Shown: piece by piece, positions 34,500 to 43,921 of the stretch | How positions within the stretch are numbered: position 1 is the stretch's first letter | How the letters are laid out: the number at the start of each line of letters is the position of its first letter | Assembly: GCF_963974515.1 (NCBI RefSeq) | Contig: NZ_CAXBDD010000003.1 | Location: 1 to 64,000 of the forward strand | DNA: 64,000 bases | Source: Sunxiuqinia sp963974515 | GTDB lineage: Bacteria > Bacteroidota > Bacteroidia > Bacteroidales > Prolixibacteraceae | Direction of reading: 5' to 3' | Translations under genes and position numbers: made by a program | Notes under the pieces: generated by a model | Database searches by the model: none | Seen by the model: only the letters and a program-made list of their open reading frames with translations | Told to the model about the DNA's origin: nothing

Positions 34500-35804
34500 A
34501 TGAAAATAGCACACATTATACCCGGTTCAGGCGGCAGTTTTTACTGCGGCAACTGCTTGCGCGACAGCAAGTACATGAAAGCATTGCAGGATTTAGGCCA
34601 GGAGGTGATTAAAGTTCCGCTTTACCTGCCCCTGTTTGAAGATGCGCACGATTTGAATGAAGTGCCTGTGTTTTATGGAGCGGTGGACATTTATTTGAAA
34701 CAGCGCTTCCCCGTTTTCCGGCACATGCCCGCCTTTGTCGATAAAATGCTGAATTCGAAATCGGTGTTAAATCTGGCGGCCCAAAACGCCGGTTCAACGC
34801 GGGCTAAAGGTCTGGAGGAAATGACCGTTTCGATGTTGTTGGGCGAAGAAGGTTTGCAAAAAGAAGAACTGGAGCGCTTGGTGGAGTGGTTGCGTGATGA
34901 GGCCAAGCCTGATGTGGTGCACCTTTCGAATGCTTTGTTGCTGGGACTGGCGCGGCGAATCAAGCAGGAAATGAATATTCCGGTGGTTTGCTCCTTGCAG
35001 GACGAAGATGTTTGGGTAGATGTGATGAGCGACAAGCACCGCGAAGAAGTTTGGCAAATCATGGAAGCACGTGGTCGCGAAGTGGATGCTTTTATAGCAG
35101 TCAGCGATTTTTATGCTGAGGAGATGAAAATGCGTATACGCATCCGCCCGGATCAACTTTTTATCAATCACATTGGGGTGGATGCGGCTGACTACCTGGT
35201 GAAGCCCGTCCAGGAGAAAGAGCCTGTCATTGGGTTTATTTCGCGCATGTGCGAAGAAAATGGACTGGGGATTTTGGTCGATGCCTTTTTGTTGTTGAAG
35301 GAAGATGAAGCTTTCAGCCCGGTGAAGTTGAAGATTACCGGAGGCAAAACCAATGATGATACGGCTTTCATCAAGCAGCAAAAGAAAAAAATAGCTGCGG
35401 TCGGCTTGGAGGAGCAGGTGTTGTGGGTTGAAGAGTTTGAAAATCCTTCGCGTCAGAACTTCTTTGATACCGTGGCGCTGTTGACGGTTCCCGTGCTAAA
35501 TGGCGAAGCGTTTGGCCTTTACCAATTGGAAGCTTTAGCCTCGGGAATTCCACTGGTGCAGCCCGAACTGGGCGCCTTCCCCGAAGTGGTTGGCTTGTCG
35601 GAAGGCGGCATCAATTATCACCCCAACAGCCCGAAAAAACTGGCCAAAGCCTGGAAAAGCATCATCATGGATAAAGAAAAGCTGGCAGCGTTAGGTACCA
35701 AAGGACTGGCAGGTGTCAAAACAAATTTCGATATTCATAAGCAATCGGAAAAGCTGGTTAGGATTTATGAGTCCGTAACAGCAAAAAAACAATATCAAGT
35801 TTGA
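34500..35804 (+). CDS. Glycosyltransferase family 4-like protein
   Basis: A 434-residue GT-B fold glycosyltransferase. The N-terminal half has KIAHIIPGSGGSFYCGNCLRD, typical of a GT4 subgroup. The C-terminal half has the nucleotide-sugar part (IGFISRMCEENGLGILVDAF, PVLNGEAFGLYQLEALASG with the E-x7-E motif). The donor and acceptor are unknown. I use the ATG at 34500, eight codons inside the frame. It lies between the propeller cluster and the ABC transporter genes, with short gaps (36 and 42 bp) that contain similar AACTTGAA-rich sequence. Whether it belongs to either group is uncertain. Confidence 0.85.
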   Translation: MKIAHIIPGSGGSFYCGNCLRDSKYMKALQDLGQEVIKVPLYLPLFEDAHDLNEVPVFYGAVDIYLKQRFPVFRHMPAFVDKMLNSKSVLNLAAQNAGSTRAKGLEEMTVSMLLGEEGLQKEELERLVEWLRDEAKPDVVHLSNALLLGLARRIKQEMNIPVVCSLQDEDVWVDVMSDKHREEVWQIMEARGREVDAFIAVSDFYAEEMKMRIRIRPDQLFINHIGVDAADYLVKPVQEKEPVIGFISRMCEENGLGILVDAFLLLKEDEAFSPVKLKITGGKTNDDTAFIKQQKKKIAAVGLEEQVLWVEEFENPSRQNFFDTVALLTVPVLNGEAFGLYQLEALASGIPLVQPELGAFPEVVGLSEGGINYHPNSPKKLAKAWKSIIMDKEKLAALGTKGLAGVKTNFDIHKQSEKLVRIYESVTAKKQYQV

Positions 35805-35846
35805 GTTGCTTTTAACTTGAAACTCATAACTCCAAACTGATTAATC

Positions 35847-36527
35847 ATGCTCGAAATCAAATCACTCACCAAAAGCTTTCAAACCGGCTCGGAAACACGG
35901 CGAATCATTCTGGATGAACTCAACTTGTCAGTTCAAGATGGCGAAAGCGTCGCTATTGTTGGTCCGTCCGGTTCCGGAAAAACAACCTTGCTCAATATGT
36001 TGGGCGCGCTCGACCGGCCAGATAGCGGTGACGTATTTCTGGATGGCGAACTGGTTTTCAGCAAAAATGAAAAGCAACTGGCCCAATTTCGAAACCAGTC
36101 TATCGGTTTCGTGTTTCAGTTGCACCATTTGCTTCCGCAGCTCAATTTATTGGAAAATATCTTGCTGCCAGTTGTTGCACAGCAATCAGCCGTGGATTCA
36201 GTCAGCCGGAAACGTGCTGAAGAACTGACCCAGAAGCTGGGCATCGCTGGATTACAAAATCAAAAGCCCGGACAACTTTCGGGTGGCGAGTGCCAGCGCA
36301 CGGCCATTGCCCGCGCCTTAATTAATCGACCACGGATTTTGCTGGCCGACGAACCAACAGGAGCACTGGATCAGCAATCTTCCAATCATTTGGCTGACCT
36401 GCTTTTACAGCTCAATCGCGAAGAAAATACCAGCTTGATTGTGGTGACACACTCCATGGCCTTAGCTTGGAAAATGGATAAGATTTACAAGCTCGAAAAC
36501 GGAAAATTGCAACTTACGGAGGCATGA
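35847..36527 (+). CDS. ABC transporter ATP-binding protein (LolD/MacB type)
   Basis: A 226-residue ATPase with Walker A GPSGSGKTTLLN, Q-loop FQLHHLLPQL, signature LSGGECQRTAIARAL, and Walker B ILLADEPTGALD. This is the LolD/FtsE/MacB class that pairs with FtsX-type permeases and drives extrusion of lipoproteins, peptides or drugs rather than import. Its stop overlaps the permease start by four bases (ATGA), so the two are one transporter. Confidence 0.92.
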   Translation: MLEIKSLTKSFQTGSETRRIILDELNLSVQDGESVAIVGPSGSGKTTLLNMLGALDRPDSGDVFLDGELVFSKNEKQLAQFRNQSIGFVFQLHHLLPQLNLLENILLPVVAQQSAVDSVSRKRAEELTQKLGIAGLQNQKPGQLSGGECQRTAIARALINRPRILLADEPTGALDQQSSNHLADLLLQLNREENTSLIVVTHSMALAWKMDKIYKLENGKLQLTEA

Positions 36528-39500
36528 ACGGAATTAGCTACGCGATAAAATCACTGCTGTATTTTTGGAGATTGAATCTGACCATGGTGTTGGGCGTGGC
36601 GCTTAGTACAGCTATTTTACTGGGGGCGTTTGTTATTGGCGATTCGGTTACCTACAGTCTGAAGCAAATTACCTTGCAGCGGTTGGGCAACACCGATTGG
36701 GTTATTACTGGCGGCGAGCGGCTTTTCAGAGCCGAATTGGCCAACCAAATGGCTTCTGACGAGATGGAAGTTAGTCCTCACTTGTTTGTCAACGGAATGG
36801 CCGTTTTAGACGGCGGCAAAGCGCGCGCCAATCAGTTGCAGGTGTGGGGCGTGAAACCGGATTTCGACAGATTTGCCGGGACGAATGGTTTGTATGCATT
36901 AGTCAATAATGAAGCCGTTATAAACGAACAGCTAGCCGAAGTTCTTGGCGTAGAAGTGGGAGAGGAGATGCTGTTGCGGGTCAACAAGCTCAGCACTTTC
37001 CCAGCCAATACGCCCTTTGTTTCGGCTGACGAGTCCACCATTTCATTTCGGGTGAAGGTCAAGGCAATTGCTTCCCTGTCAGAAACCGGTAATTTTAATC
37101 TTCAGAAAATTCAATCAGCCCCCAAAAATATTTTTGTTTCGCTGGATTTTCTTAACCGGCAAATGCAGTTGGATGATCTGGCTAATGTGCTGTTGGTGAA
37201 TGATTCTGGTATAGACGAAATGAATTTATTCGAACGAATTTCGGCTCATTGGAAACTGGAAGATCTGAATCTTTCTGTCAGAGAAAATGCCGGTTTAAAC
37301 TATACAGAGTTAGTTTCCGATCGGGTATTTATTGAGCCCTCAGTGGCTGATAGATTATTGAACAGCGGTGAAACTTATCCAATCTTTTCCTATTTCGTCA
37401 ATCAACTGAAGATTCAGGATCGGGTCACACCCTATTCATTTGTGGCAGGTTTACCAGCTACAAAGGCGAATTTACATGCAAATGAAATGATCATCAACCG
37501 GTGGTTAGCTGAGGATTTGAAGGCTGCTCCGGGTGATTCCATCTTCGTTACTTATTTTGAAGTGGGGCCGTTGCGCCAGTTAGTTGAGAAGTCGACTTGG
37601 TTTCAAGTGGCTGGAATCGTGGAAATGGAAGGGCAATGGGCGGATGTCAATCTGATGCCGGATATTCCGGGCTTGTCGGATGCCGGGCATTGCAGCGACT
37701 GGGAAACCGGTGTTCCTGTTGATTTGTCTAGCATTCGGCAAAAGGATGAGGACTATTGGACGGACTTTAAAGGCACGCCCAAAGCGTTTATCAATCTTAG
37801 TACTGCGCAAGAATTGTGGGGAAACCGCTTTGGAGCATCAACGGCCATTCGCTCGAATGGTTTACAGGCTGCTGACTTTGAAAGTCGGGTTTTAGCTGAG
37901 ATTCAGCCGGAAGATGTTGGCTTCCAAGTGAAGGATGCCAAAGCTGCTGGCTTGCAGGCGGCTAGCCAGGGAGTCGATTTTAGCGGCTTATTTATTGGCC
38001 TGAGTTTTTTTGTGCTCTTTGCGGCCTTGCTGTTGGCCTACCTCATGTTTCAGTTGTACCTGAACTTCCGTCGTTCGGAGATTGGTACATTGCACGCCAT
38101 GGGCTTTTCGGCTCAAAAAATCAGGAAACTGTTTTTTCTGGAGGCGATGTTGCTGGTTGTAGTCGGAACACTGTTTGGCGTGCCTATTGGACTGGCTTAC
38201 AACAGCCTGATTATGGATGCCATTAATACCATTTGGCGCGATATTGTACGAACCTCCATTTTGAGTATTCATGTCACACCCTTGGCCATTATTCAGGCTA
38301 TGCTGATTGTCGGCGTCATTAGTTTGGTTAGCGTGTGGTTTGTGCTTCGCAACTATGCCGGGCAACAGATTATTGCCATGCAGCAAAGCCAGTCGGGCAA
38401 GTCAAGTTCCGGCAAATGGTCTTTGTGGATTGGCGTGGGTCTGAGCCTGCTCTCGGTTTTGCTGATGCTTTCGCAGGGCATTGGAAGCGAAATCAATCCA
38501 ACCGTGTTTTTTATCAGTGGCTTTGGCCTCATGCCCGGACTGATTTTACTTTTGAATTCCGTTTTGATCCGAAGAGAAAATAGAATAACGGAGAAGTTAT
38601 CATTTCGCTTTTTTTCGAATCAGTTGGTTTTAGCGGACCGACGAAGAAATCTGCTGATTGTTAGTTTCCTGTCAGTGGGAGTCTTTTTGGTGCTTTCTAC
38701 CGGGCTAAACCGAAAAGATTTGACACGAAATGCGGACCAGCCGTCTTCCGGAACTGGAGGCTACACTTTTTTTGCGGAAACCAGCTTTCCGGTGCTGTTT
38801 GATTTAAATTCGCCTGAAGGCCGCTTTGAACTGGGGCTGGAAGATTCGCCGGCTGACTTTGTGCAGTTCCAGTCTTTGGCTGGCGATGATGCGAGCTGTT
38901 TGAACCTGAACCGCGTGAATCGCCCCCGAATTTTAGGTTTTAATGCCGAAAAGTTGGACGAGCAGCAGGCATTTACCTTTGTTGCCCAAACCGATGAGCT
39001 GAATCCTGCCCATCCTTGGTTGTGTTTGAATCAAGTGTTAGCCAATGGGCAGATTCCGGCCGTGGCCGACCAAACAGTGATTAAATGGGGCTTGGGGAAG
39101 TCGGTGGGAGATACGCTTATCTATCAAAATGAGTCGGGCGAAGAGGTAGTTTTAAAATTGGTAGGTGGCTTGGCCAATTCCGTTTTCCAGGGAAATATTT
39201 TGATTGCAGATCGGTTGTTTTATGCGAATTTTCCTTCGGTGAGCGGATCGCAAGTGTTTTTGGTACAGGCTCCTGAAACCGAAGAGGAAAATCTTCGCTC
39301 GGCCTTTCGAAATTATGGATTTGAAATTACGCCAGCCAAAGAACGTTTGTTGCTTTTTTACCAGGTTGAAAACACCTATCTCAACATCTTTCTGATGCTG
39401 GGGGCACTTGGATTACTTATTGGAACCATTGGGTTGGGAATCATTATTTTTCGAAGTATCTATGAAAACCGTGCGCAGTTTGCGCTGCTGCAAGCGACCG

Positions 39501-39754
39501 GTTTCCGAAAACAAAAAATCAGGCGAATTGTGCTTCGCGGATACATGCAGCTCGTCCTTTTGTCACTGGTAATCGGGCTGATTCCTTCCATTCTTTCGGC
39601 TTTGCCAAGTTTACGTTCATCTCTCTATTTTGGACTAATTTACTGGAGTCTGGCTATTTTTGTTTTGGTGCTTGCCAGTGCCTGGCTGTGGGTTTTTACA
39701 GGGAATCGTCTGGCAATGAGGGGCAACCTGTACGACGCGCTGAGAAATGATTAA
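36524..39754 (+). CDS. Large FtsX-family ABC permease
   Basis: A 1076-residue permease with about ten predicted transmembrane helices in a 1+3+2+1+3 pattern. There is one N-terminal helix (about 15-37), a MacB-like periplasmic domain, a first FtsX block near 485-640, two middle helices, one at about 715, a second periplasmic domain, and a C-terminal FtsX block (about 960-1065). This duplicated FtsX layout resembles YbbP-type exporters. It works with the ATPase overlapping its start. The substrate is unknown; there is no dedicated outer-membrane or adaptor gene beside it. Confidence 0.88.
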   Translation: MNGISYAIKSLLYFWRLNLTMVLGVALSTAILLGAFVIGDSVTYSLKQITLQRLGNTDWVITGGERLFRAELANQMASDEMEVSPHLFVNGMAVLDGGKARANQLQVWGVKPDFDRFAGTNGLYALVNNEAVINEQLAEVLGVEVGEEMLLRVNKLSTFPANTPFVSADESTISFRVKVKAIASLSETGNFNLQKIQSAPKNIFVSLDFLNRQMQLDDLANVLLVNDSGIDEMNLFERISAHWKLEDLNLSVRENAGLNYTELVSDRVFIEPSVADRLLNSGETYPIFSYFVNQLKIQDRVTPYSFVAGLPATKANLHANEMIINRWLAEDLKAAPGDSIFVTYFEVGPLRQLVEKSTWFQVAGIVEMEGQWADVNLMPDIPGLSDAGHCSDWETGVPVDLSSIRQKDEDYWTDFKGTPKAFINLSTAQELWGNRFGASTAIRSNGLQAADFESRVLAEIQPEDVGFQVKDAKAAGLQAASQGVDFSGLFIGLSFFVLFAALLLAYLMFQLYLNFRRSEIGTLHAMGFSAQKIRKLFFLEAMLLVVVGTLFGVPIGLAYNSLIMDAINTIWRDIVRTSILSIHVTPLAIIQAMLIVGVISLVSVWFVLRNYAGQQIIAMQQSQSGKSSSGKWSLWIGVGLSLLSVLLMLSQGIGSEINPTVFFISGFGLMPGLILLLNSVLIRRENRITEKLSFRFFSNQLVLADRRRNLLIVSFLSVGVFLVLSTGLNRKDLTRNADQPSSGTGGYTFFAETSFPVLFDLNSPEGRFELGLEDSPADFVQFQSLAGDDASCLNLNRVNRPRILGFNAEKLDEQQAFTFVAQTDELNPAHPWLCLNQVLANGQIPAVADQTVIKWGLGKSVGDTLIYQNESGEEVVLKLVGGLANSVFQGNILIADRLFYANFPSVSGSQVFLVQAPETEEENLRSAFRNYGFEITPAKERLLLFYQVENTYLNIFLMLGALGLLIGTIGLGIIIFRSIYENRAQFALLQATGFRKQKIRRIVLRGYMQLVLLSLVIGLIPSILSALPSLRSSLYFGLIYWSLAIFVLVLASAWLWVFTGNRLAMRGNLYDALRND

Positions 39755-39770
39755 TCGAATTTTGGCAAGC

Positions 39771-39806
39771 AAAAAAATGGGAACTGCCGGTAAGCGAAGT
39801 TCCCAT
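39771..39806 (-). terminator. Intrinsic terminator of the CoA-disulfide-reductase-like gene
   Basis: Stem ATGGGAACT (39777-39785) with AGTTCCCAT (39798-39806), and on the minus strand a run of T from the A-tract at 39771-39777. It can also end the permease transcript on the plus strand, though with a poor T-run. Confidence 0.8.
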
Positions 39807-39830
39807 TCTATCTATGATTTCGTTATCGTG

Positions 39831-42113
39831 TTACCGTCGTGCCATCATCATCATGTGCATCAATCCACCTCCGTTACTCACATTTGTAAATCCTGCCTGT
39901 TGTAGTCCCCGCTGTGCATAAGCCGACCGTGCACCGGATGCGCAGTACAAGGTGATTTCTCTTGATTTGCTGCCCAGTTCATCGAGCCGTGCATACAAAT
40001 CATCCAATGGAATATTAATGGCGTTGGGAAAAGCTCCGGCCCGAAATTCTTCGGGCGTGCGAACATCAATAACCAACGGCTCGTTTGCTGAAGCAGAGGC
40101 ACCTGGTGTGCGATTGCGATTGGCCATCATGGCTGATAGTCCGCCGCCATTTTTTACATTGGTGTAGCCAAGCTGCATCAGCATTCGTTGGGCGTAGGCA
40201 GAGCGTGCACCTGTAGCGCAATAAACCACAATTTCGCGCGACGCATTTGTTCCCAATTCTTCGAAACGATACATGAGCTCATCCATAGGAATATTGATGG
40301 CATTGGGATAGGCTCCCTCGTTAAATTCCTCTGGCGTGCGCACATCGATGACGATGGGCGAATGATCATCGGCGACTTTTGCTGTTGTTTTTTCTTCGGT
40401 TTCAGCCTTTTCTTTTTCCATCGATTTTGTGTCAACCGGCAACAAATCAATCTCAACCTGATTAAAACCGATGGTTCGGGCTTGCCGTTGCAAGGAGGTG
40501 TGTCCTCCCGAAATATTGGTTACATCGTTGAATCCTGCCCCCCGCAAAGTACGCAAAGCTTGATGGCTTTTCTTGCCGGTTTCGTCGTAAACCACGATCG
40601 GCCGATTGATCGGAATATCCGACAGCTGCTGTGACAGTAGTTCCAACGGAATATGGATGGCGCCTTGAATATGGCTTTTTTCGAAAGCAAAGATATCGCG
40701 AACGTCCAAATAGACCGGGTTCTTATCGGCAACAAAGTCATCGAGTTCAGAAACTGTCACAGATGGACTGAAACCAGAACTGCGGTTTTCGGCCGCGTAG
40801 GCAGCCATGTTAATGGCATCGTTGGCCGTACCAATTGGAGGCGAATAAGCAAAGTCGACGTCCGCCAAATCACTGATGGTCAGTTTTGCTGCTGTAGCTG
40901 TGGCAATCACATCCAATCGTTTGTCGGCCCCTTTATAACCCGCGGTTTGTCCGCCAAGAACCACGCCTGTTTTTCGATCATAAACCAACAAGGTGGTCAC
41001 TGTTTCGGCTCCGGGATAATACGAGGTGTGATGTTCTTTGTGAACGACAACGGCATCGGCATCAATTTTGGCGGCGCGGGCCTGTTTCAATGAGAGCCCC
41101 GTGGTTCCTGCCACGGCCTCAAATACGCGCACAACAGATGTTCCGATGGCCCCTTTGTATTGATGGTGCCCACCCAAAGCATTCTCTGCAGCGATTCGTC
41201 CCTGGCGATTGGCTGGCCCGGCCAACGGAATTCGTACTTTTTTACCACTTACGCGATGCTCAATTTCTACCATATCGCCGGCAGCGTAAATATCCGGGTC
41301 GGAGGTTTGAAGTTCAGCATTCACCATTAAGCCACCTGCTTCGCCCAATTCAAGCCCGGTATCGATCGCCAGCTGCAGGGTAGGGCGAACGCCAATCGAC
41401 AGCAAAACCATATCGGCTTCGAGCCGCTTTCCATTGTTGAGCTTCACCGAATTACTTTTGATTTCAGTGACTCCGGCGCTGGTGTGCACACCCACACCAT
41501 AAGCCAGCAATTCGTTTTCAATAAACCCGGCAGTTTCGGCCTCCATCAGGCCCATGACGTGGGGCATCATTTCAACCACATTCACCTTCAGCCCTCGTTT
41601 TACCAGCGCTTCCACCATTTCAAGACCGATGAATCCGCCGCCAACAACAACTGCGCTTCGCGGTTTTTTTTCTTCCAAATGGTTGGATATTTTATCCATA
41701 TCTTCGAGTGTCCACAGTGTGAAAACATGGTCGAGATCAGCGCCAGGAAGTGTTGGATTGATCGGCTTTCCGCCTTGTGCAAGAATAAGTTTGGTGTATT
41801 CGAACGTTCTCACTTCACCATTGATGGCATTGGTTGTTTCTACCTGGTGGGCTTGGCGGTCGATGGCAGTTACCAGGGTATTGGTATGAACTTCAACCTC
41901 ATACTGCTCCTTGAAACTTTCAGGACTTTGTAGAATCAGTTTTGAGCGGCTAACGATATCGCCTCCAATGTAATACGGTAAACCACAGTTGGCGAATGAA
42001 ATATCAGGGCCTGCTTCGAGCATAATAATTTCAGCTGTAGGAGATATTCGGCGAGCTTTTGCAGCAGCGGTTGCTCCGGCTGCAACTCCCCCTATAATGA
42101 TGATCTTTTCCAT
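39831..42113 (-). CDS. CoA-disulfide-reductase-like flavoprotein with three rhodanese domains
   Basis: A 760-residue protein. Residues 1-445 are an FAD/NAD(P)H disulfide reductase of the CoA-disulfide/persulfide reductase type, with the single active Cys43 in FANCGLPYY. Then come three rhodanese domains. The first (about 452-550) has Asp510 at the catalytic Cys position (VVYDETGKK) and should be inactive. The second (585-666) has Cys632 in CATGARS, and the third (679-760) has Cys724 in CASGARS. The last two are a recent tandem duplication, and the chain ends in a Met-rich tail. Family members reduce CoA disulfides or persulfides, so sulfane-sulfur handling is likely. The usual form has one rhodanese. 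Confidence 0.9.
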   Translation of the reverse strand: MEKIIIIGGVAAGATAAAKARRISPTAEIIMLEAGPDISFANCGLPYYIGGDIVSRSKLILQSPESFKEQYEVEVHTNTLVTAIDRQAHQVETTNAINGEVRTFEYTKLILAQGGKPINPTLPGADLDHVFTLWTLEDMDKISNHLEEKKPRSAVVVGGGFIGLEMVEALVKRGLKVNVVEMMPHVMGLMEAETAGFIENELLAYGVGVHTSAGVTEIKSNSVKLNNGKRLEADMVLLSIGVRPTLQLAIDTGLELGEAGGLMVNAELQTSDPDIYAAGDMVEIEHRVSGKKVRIPLAGPANRQGRIAAENALGGHHQYKGAIGTSVVRVFEAVAGTTGLSLKQARAAKIDADAVVVHKEHHTSYYPGAETVTTLLVYDRKTGVVLGGQTAGYKGADKRLDVIATATAAKLTISDLADVDFAYSPPIGTANDAINMAAYAAENRSSGFSPSVTVSELDDFVADKNPVYLDVRDIFAFEKSHIQGAIHIPLELLSQQLSDIPINRPIVVYDETGKKSHQALRTLRGAGFNDVTNISGGHTSLQRQARTIGFNQVEIDLLPVDTKSMEKEKAETEEKTTAKVADDHSPIVIDVRTPEEFNEGAYPNAINIPMDELMYRFEELGTNASREIVVYCATGARSAYAQRMLMQLGYTNVKNGGGLSAMMANRNRTPGASASANEPLVIDVRTPEEFRAGAFPNAINIPLDDLYARLDELGSKSREITLYCASGARSAYAQRGLQQAGFTNVSNGGGLMHMMMMARR
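39837..40361 (-). repeat. Tandem duplication encoding rhodanese domains 2 and 3
   Basis: Two units of about 245 bp (40119-40361 and 39837-40079) encode closely similar domains. Both contain IDVRTPEEF, FPNAINIP or YPNAINIP, C-A-x-GARSAYAQR and a TNV-NGGGL end. The divergence is moderate, so the copy is not brand new. Confidence 0.7.
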
Positions 42114-42243
42114 AATCTTCTTGTATTTTTTTTATGACACGTTATTCAATATTGTATTTGGAGTCTTTTGATCAAAGCGATTAAGAATAGGCTAAACCAA
42201 ATCTGTGAGCTTTGATTTAGGATAAAAAGTAAAGACTTACATT

Positions 42244-42666
42244 TTATCCGGCCTTAGCCATTTCTTTCAATAAAAAATCTTTGCTTTTGATACCGACAAA
42301 GCGGTTGATTTCCTTCCCATTCTTGAACAGGATGAGGGTGGGAATGCTTTGAACTTTGAATTTTTGAGCGAGACCCTGAAATTTTTCGATGTCCACCTTT
42401 CCTACATAATTATCACCTGTTAAACCGGCTGAAACATCATTTAAAATTGGCGCCATGATCCGGCAGGGGCCGCACCAGCTAGCCCAAAAATCAACCAACA
42501 CCAGTTTGTTTTTTGTCTTCAGGTGAAAGTTATTGTCAGTCAGCGTGAGAATGTTTTGATGATCATCTACCAAAGGAGTATTTTTCATTTTAGCGCGGGC
42601 AATTTTTGCCAGAATGAGAAACCCGATGATCAGAACTACAATTACGATGAGGATTATTTTTACCAT
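42244..42666 (-). CDS. Membrane-anchored thioredoxin
   Basis: A 140-residue protein with an N-terminal hydrophobic anchor (about residues 2-21) and a thioredoxin domain with the active site WCGPC (Cys65, Cys68; DFWASWCGPCRIMAPIL). The cis-proline segment (VQSIPTLILFKNGKE) is intact. WCGPC is the reducing, thioredoxin-1-like active site rather than an oxidising one. The ATG at 42666 is chosen because the anchor begins there and a well-formed promoter lies just upstream. It sits 130 bp before the rhodanese flavoprotein gene on the same strand; a joint role in thiol or persulfide reduction is likely but inferred. Confidence 0.9.
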   Translation of the reverse strand: MVKIILIVIVVLIIGFLILAKIARAKMKNTPLVDDHQNILTLTDNNFHLKTKNKLVLVDFWASWCGPCRIMAPILNDVSAGLTGDNYVGKVDIEKFQGLAQKFKVQSIPTLILFKNGKEINRFVGIKSKDFLLKEMAKAG

Positions 42667-42694
42667 TTTGTGTTTTCTAAAATTAAGTTCGATG

Positions 42695-42725
42695 CAAAAG
42701 TATTCTGACTGAAAGCAGCAGGCAA
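42695..42725 (-). promoter_or_regulatory. Promoter of the thioredoxin gene
   Basis: On the minus strand: TTG at 42725-42723, a 20-base spacer, then TACTTTTG at 42702-42695, 28 nt before the ATG. It is the best combined -33/-7 match to the Bacteroidota consensus seen in the window. Confidence 0.55.
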
Positions 42726-42824
42726 GTATCGTTGACGCTGTCTTTGCAACTTTCGGATTGAAATAGAACAACTTTTTTATTGATTTATTCCTAACTTCGC
42801 CGTGCAACGCAACGAAGTAAGCTC

Positions 42825-43520
42825 ATGAAGACAATTTTGGAAACTGACGATAATTTTATTTGCGACATTAAAGCGCCATGTTTTCAGACACTTGGACCAG
42901 ATGAAGTGGAACTGGTCCGGTCGGCCAAAACACAAGTTCATTTTCGAAAAGGCGACAACCTGACCAAACAAGGTGCTTTTGCGTCGTACGTATTGTTTTT
43001 GATTGATGGCCTGGTCAAACAGTACCTGGAAGGCGACAACAATAAGCTTTACAACCTGAAAATTTTTCAGCAGGGCGATTTTGTTGGCTTGTCATCAGCA
43101 TTTTCAAAAAGCACTTTCGATTATTCTACCGTGGCGCTTACTGATTGTATGGCTTTTCTCATAGAAAAGGAAGCTATAGGCCAAGTGGTACGGCAGAATG
43201 GCTTGTTCGGTTTCAATTTTATTCAGCGATATTGTGAGCAGAGCACAGGATTGTTTTCAACCATCCGAAACGTGCTATATAAACAAATGAATGGCCGCCT
43301 GGCCGCTACCTTGCTATACCTGAACGGCTTTAAAGCAGCGAATCCCAAAATTTTTTACTTGCTGTCGCGTAAAGATATCGCAGATTTTGCCGGAATCTCG
43401 ACCGAGAGTGCAGTTAAGTTGCTGAAATCCTTTGAAAAAGACGGATTGATTCAATTGAAAGACAAAGATGTGATTGTGCTTGACTTTGATAAGCTGCATG
43501 AGATTAGTCTGCGGGGGTAA
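42825..43520 (+). CDS. Crp/Fnr family transcriptional regulator
   Basis: A 231-residue regulator with an N-terminal cyclic-nucleotide-binding-like beta barrel (about 25-145) and a C-terminal helix-turn-helix (LSRKDIADFAGISTESAVKLLKSFEKDGLI). Cys residues at about 13 and 19 (FICDIKAPC) are in the N-terminal arm, but the four-cysteine Fnr cluster pattern is not complete, so oxygen sensing by [4Fe-4S] is not supported. Divergent from the thioredoxin gene, so it may respond to redox or sulfur state and control that gene. A one-mismatch -7 (TAACTTCG, 42792-42799) lies upstream. Confidence 0.9.
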   Translation: MKTILETDDNFICDIKAPCFQTLGPDEVELVRSAKTQVHFRKGDNLTKQGAFASYVLFLIDGLVKQYLEGDNNKLYNLKIFQQGDFVGLSSAFSKSTFDYSTVALTDCMAFLIEKEAIGQVVRQNGLFGFNFIQRYCEQSTGLFSTIRNVLYKQMNGRLAATLLYLNGFKAANPKIFYLLSRKDIADFAGISTESAVKLLKSFEKDGLIQLKDKDVIVLDFDKLHEISLRG

Positions 43521-43857
43521 AATTGGCACTTCAAATTTTTTGTATTGAAAAGGAATCCTTCGGAGTTCAACGATTGATATCTGACTTGTTTTGAAATGCT
43601 TAAGAATATCATAATTGATCTCCCTTAGCCGCAAAAGCCTGGCAGGCTTAAAAAGAAGGGTAACCACCTCCAAAACACTTTGCTGGGGTACCCGGGGTGT
43701 TAAATCATTTACAAATCATGCAGAGTCAGGCCTGTCTTTCGGCTGTCATGCTCAATTCCGTCGGTTAATTTTTTCATTTTTTCGGAAAAACAACAAAGCT
43801 AGTCGATGACTCTCCATAATAAATTGAGTTGATGCGAAATTTTTGGATAGGGTAGGG

Positions 43858-43901
43858 ACTAAAAACAATAATGGGAACCACTCGGTATGAATAGTTCCCA
43901 T
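43858..43901 (-). terminator. Terminator-like hairpin
   Basis: Stem ATGGGAAC (43871-43878) with GTTCCCAT (43894-43901) and a T-rich tail on the minus strand from the A-tract near 43860. It has almost the same stem as the terminator at 39777-39806 and lies 20 nt after the stop of the small frame at 43922. Confidence 0.55.
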
Positions 43902-43921
43902 CCGTTACTTGACGACCGAAA

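Noticed and set aside
40188..41933. Long plus-strand frames opposite the rhodanese flavoprotein
   Set aside because: They are antisense shadows of a clearly coding minus-strand gene with well-conserved motifs.
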